This document shows positions 15,005 through 15,571 of a DNA stretch of 15,571 nucleotides, piece by piece. Below the pieces are notes generated by a model. It was not told the origin of the DNA. It worked only from the letters and a program-made list of their open reading frames with translations, and searched no databases. The position numbers and the translations under genes are program-made. Numbering within the stretch: the stretch's first letter is position 1; each line of letters starts with the position of its first letter. Origin of the DNA: Acidobacteriaceae bacterium (GTDB lineage: Bacteria > Acidobacteriota > Terriglobia > Terriglobales > Acidobacteriaceae); the NCBI GenBank assembly GCA_003165095.1, contig PLSH01000411.1, positions 1 through 15,571 on the forward strand, given 5' to 3'.

Positions 15005-15571
15005 ATGAAACGATTCGTGAGCAGTTTTGCCCTGTTGGCCCTGATGACCGCTTCGCTCGCCTCCGCCCAGGCCGTCACCGAGATTGGCGGCGAAAAGATC
15101 GTCACCCTGAGCCGAACCGCCGTCAGCACCACCAAGCCGGAGTTCACGGGCGTCACCGTCCTGCCCGGCCGCGGCATGGAGCTTCTCTACGTCACCGCCA
15201 ACTTCCCCGGCAAGGGCGAAGTGCAGGTGCTCGCCTCGCCTGACCCGGCCACCGCCAAAAACATGCTCGACCAGCAGGACACCGCCCTCGGCGACCTCGG
15301 CTACAGGCTCGGCGCGGCGCTTCTCGTTCCCTATCCCAACCGGATTCGCGGCAAGCTCTCCGCGGACGGTAAAACCCTCACCACCGATTGGGAGGGCCAC
15401 GTCCTCACCCTGCCCGCCAACAGCGTGGGCAAACTGCCCGGCGCCGAGCGCCACGCCATGCACGGCCTGATTCTCAAGGCCAAGGCAGAAGACCTGCGCA
15501 TCACCAGCATGCCCGGCGGCGAGCAGGTCACCGGCGTCATTCATGCCGGCAACTTCGGCGGCCACTGGCTC
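15005..15571 (+). CDS. Exported aldose 1-epimerase-like protein (5' part, cut by window edge)
   Basis: The first 189 codons are present and the frame is open to the last base. Residues 1-23 look like a Sec signal peptide: KR near the start, a hydrophobic run FALLALMTASLA, and an A-x-A cleavage site at 21-23. The mature part contains PYPNRIRG (about 109-116) and HAMHGLI (about 147-153), which resemble the substrate-binding N-R and H-G segments of galactose mutarotases (aldose 1-epimerases). The expected role is interconversion of the alpha and beta forms of a sugar in the periplasm. ATG 15005 is preferred over the in-frame ATG at 14999 because AAGGA at 14991-14995 is nine bases from it and only three from the earlier one. 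The catalytic glutamate would lie beyond the window, so activity cannot be judged. Exported mutarotases fit a Gram-negative polysaccharide degrader. Confidence 0.75.
   Translation, partial: MKRFVSSFALLALMTASLASAQAVTEIGGEKIVTLSRTAVSTTKPEFTGVTVLPGRGMELLYVTANFPGKGEVQVLASPDPATAKNMLDQQDTALGDLGYRLGAALLVPYPNRIRGKLSADGKTLTTDWEGHVLTLPANSVGKLPGAERHAMHGLILKAKAEDLRITSMPGGEQVTGVIHAGNFGGHWL

Noticed and set aside
1..15571. tRNA, rRNA, CRISPR array or intact insertion sequence
   Set aside because: No cloverleaf-like, rRNA-like or regularly spaced repeat sequence and no transposase-like protein was seen.

Overview
The window carries one complete [FeFe]-hydrogenase locus on the + strand, about 389 to 12605. 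It is followed by an unrelated sugar-metabolism block from about 13004 to the right edge. The DNA is GC-rich (roughly 60% by eye). Compact multi-iron-sulfur proteins, a phosphoglucose isomerase of the long E. coli type, and a secreted aldose-1-epimerase-like protein next to a DUF2090-like fragment suggest a Gram-negative heterotroph. My best guess is an Acidobacteriota (Terriglobia-like) bacterium, but no rRNA or other phylogenetic marker is present, so this is an inference of modest confidence.

Layout. Positions 1-388 hold no convincing gene, but a near-perfect 18-bp palindrome (338-355) with Rex-operator spacing lies just before the first gene. Ten genes then follow with gaps of at most 15 nt or with overlaps: rex (redox repressor), hydC (NuoE-like), hydB (NuoF-like), hydA (catalytic [FeFe] subunit), hydG, hydF and hydE (the full H-cluster maturation set), a stand-alone 87-residue thioredoxin-fold [2Fe-2S] protein, hydS (a PAS-containing sensory [FeFe]-hydrogenase homologue) and a SpoIIE/PP2C-type phosphatase. 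The 398-nt gap 12606-13003 contains a chain of small inverted repeats, one of them a strong hairpin that probably ends the hydrogenase transcript. After it come pgi, a 61-codon DUF2090-like N-terminal fragment that looks like a gene remnant, and the first 189 codons of an exported aldose-1-epimerase-like protein cut by the window edge.

How the genes work together. HydABC has the cofactor complement of the soluble trimeric, NAD(H)- and ferredoxin-linked, electron-bifurcating type (group A3 style). HydE, HydF and HydG would build its 2Fe subcluster and perhaps that of HydS. Rex would tie transcription to the NADH/NAD+ ratio. HydS has lost the proton-relay residues expected of a turnover enzyme but keeps the H-cluster ligands, so it is better read as an H2 or redox sensor. 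It overlaps the phosphatase gene by 4 nt, which suggests that the phosphatase carries its output. The pairing matches the 'phosphatase-modulated' sensory [FeFe] group (C3) known mainly from Clostridia. The most interesting points are the one-operon packaging of catalysis, maturation, redox control and H2 sensing in a probable non-clostridial host, the absence of the usual partner kinase, and two poorly described modules: the stand-alone [2Fe-2S] protein and the C-terminal extension of the phosphatase.
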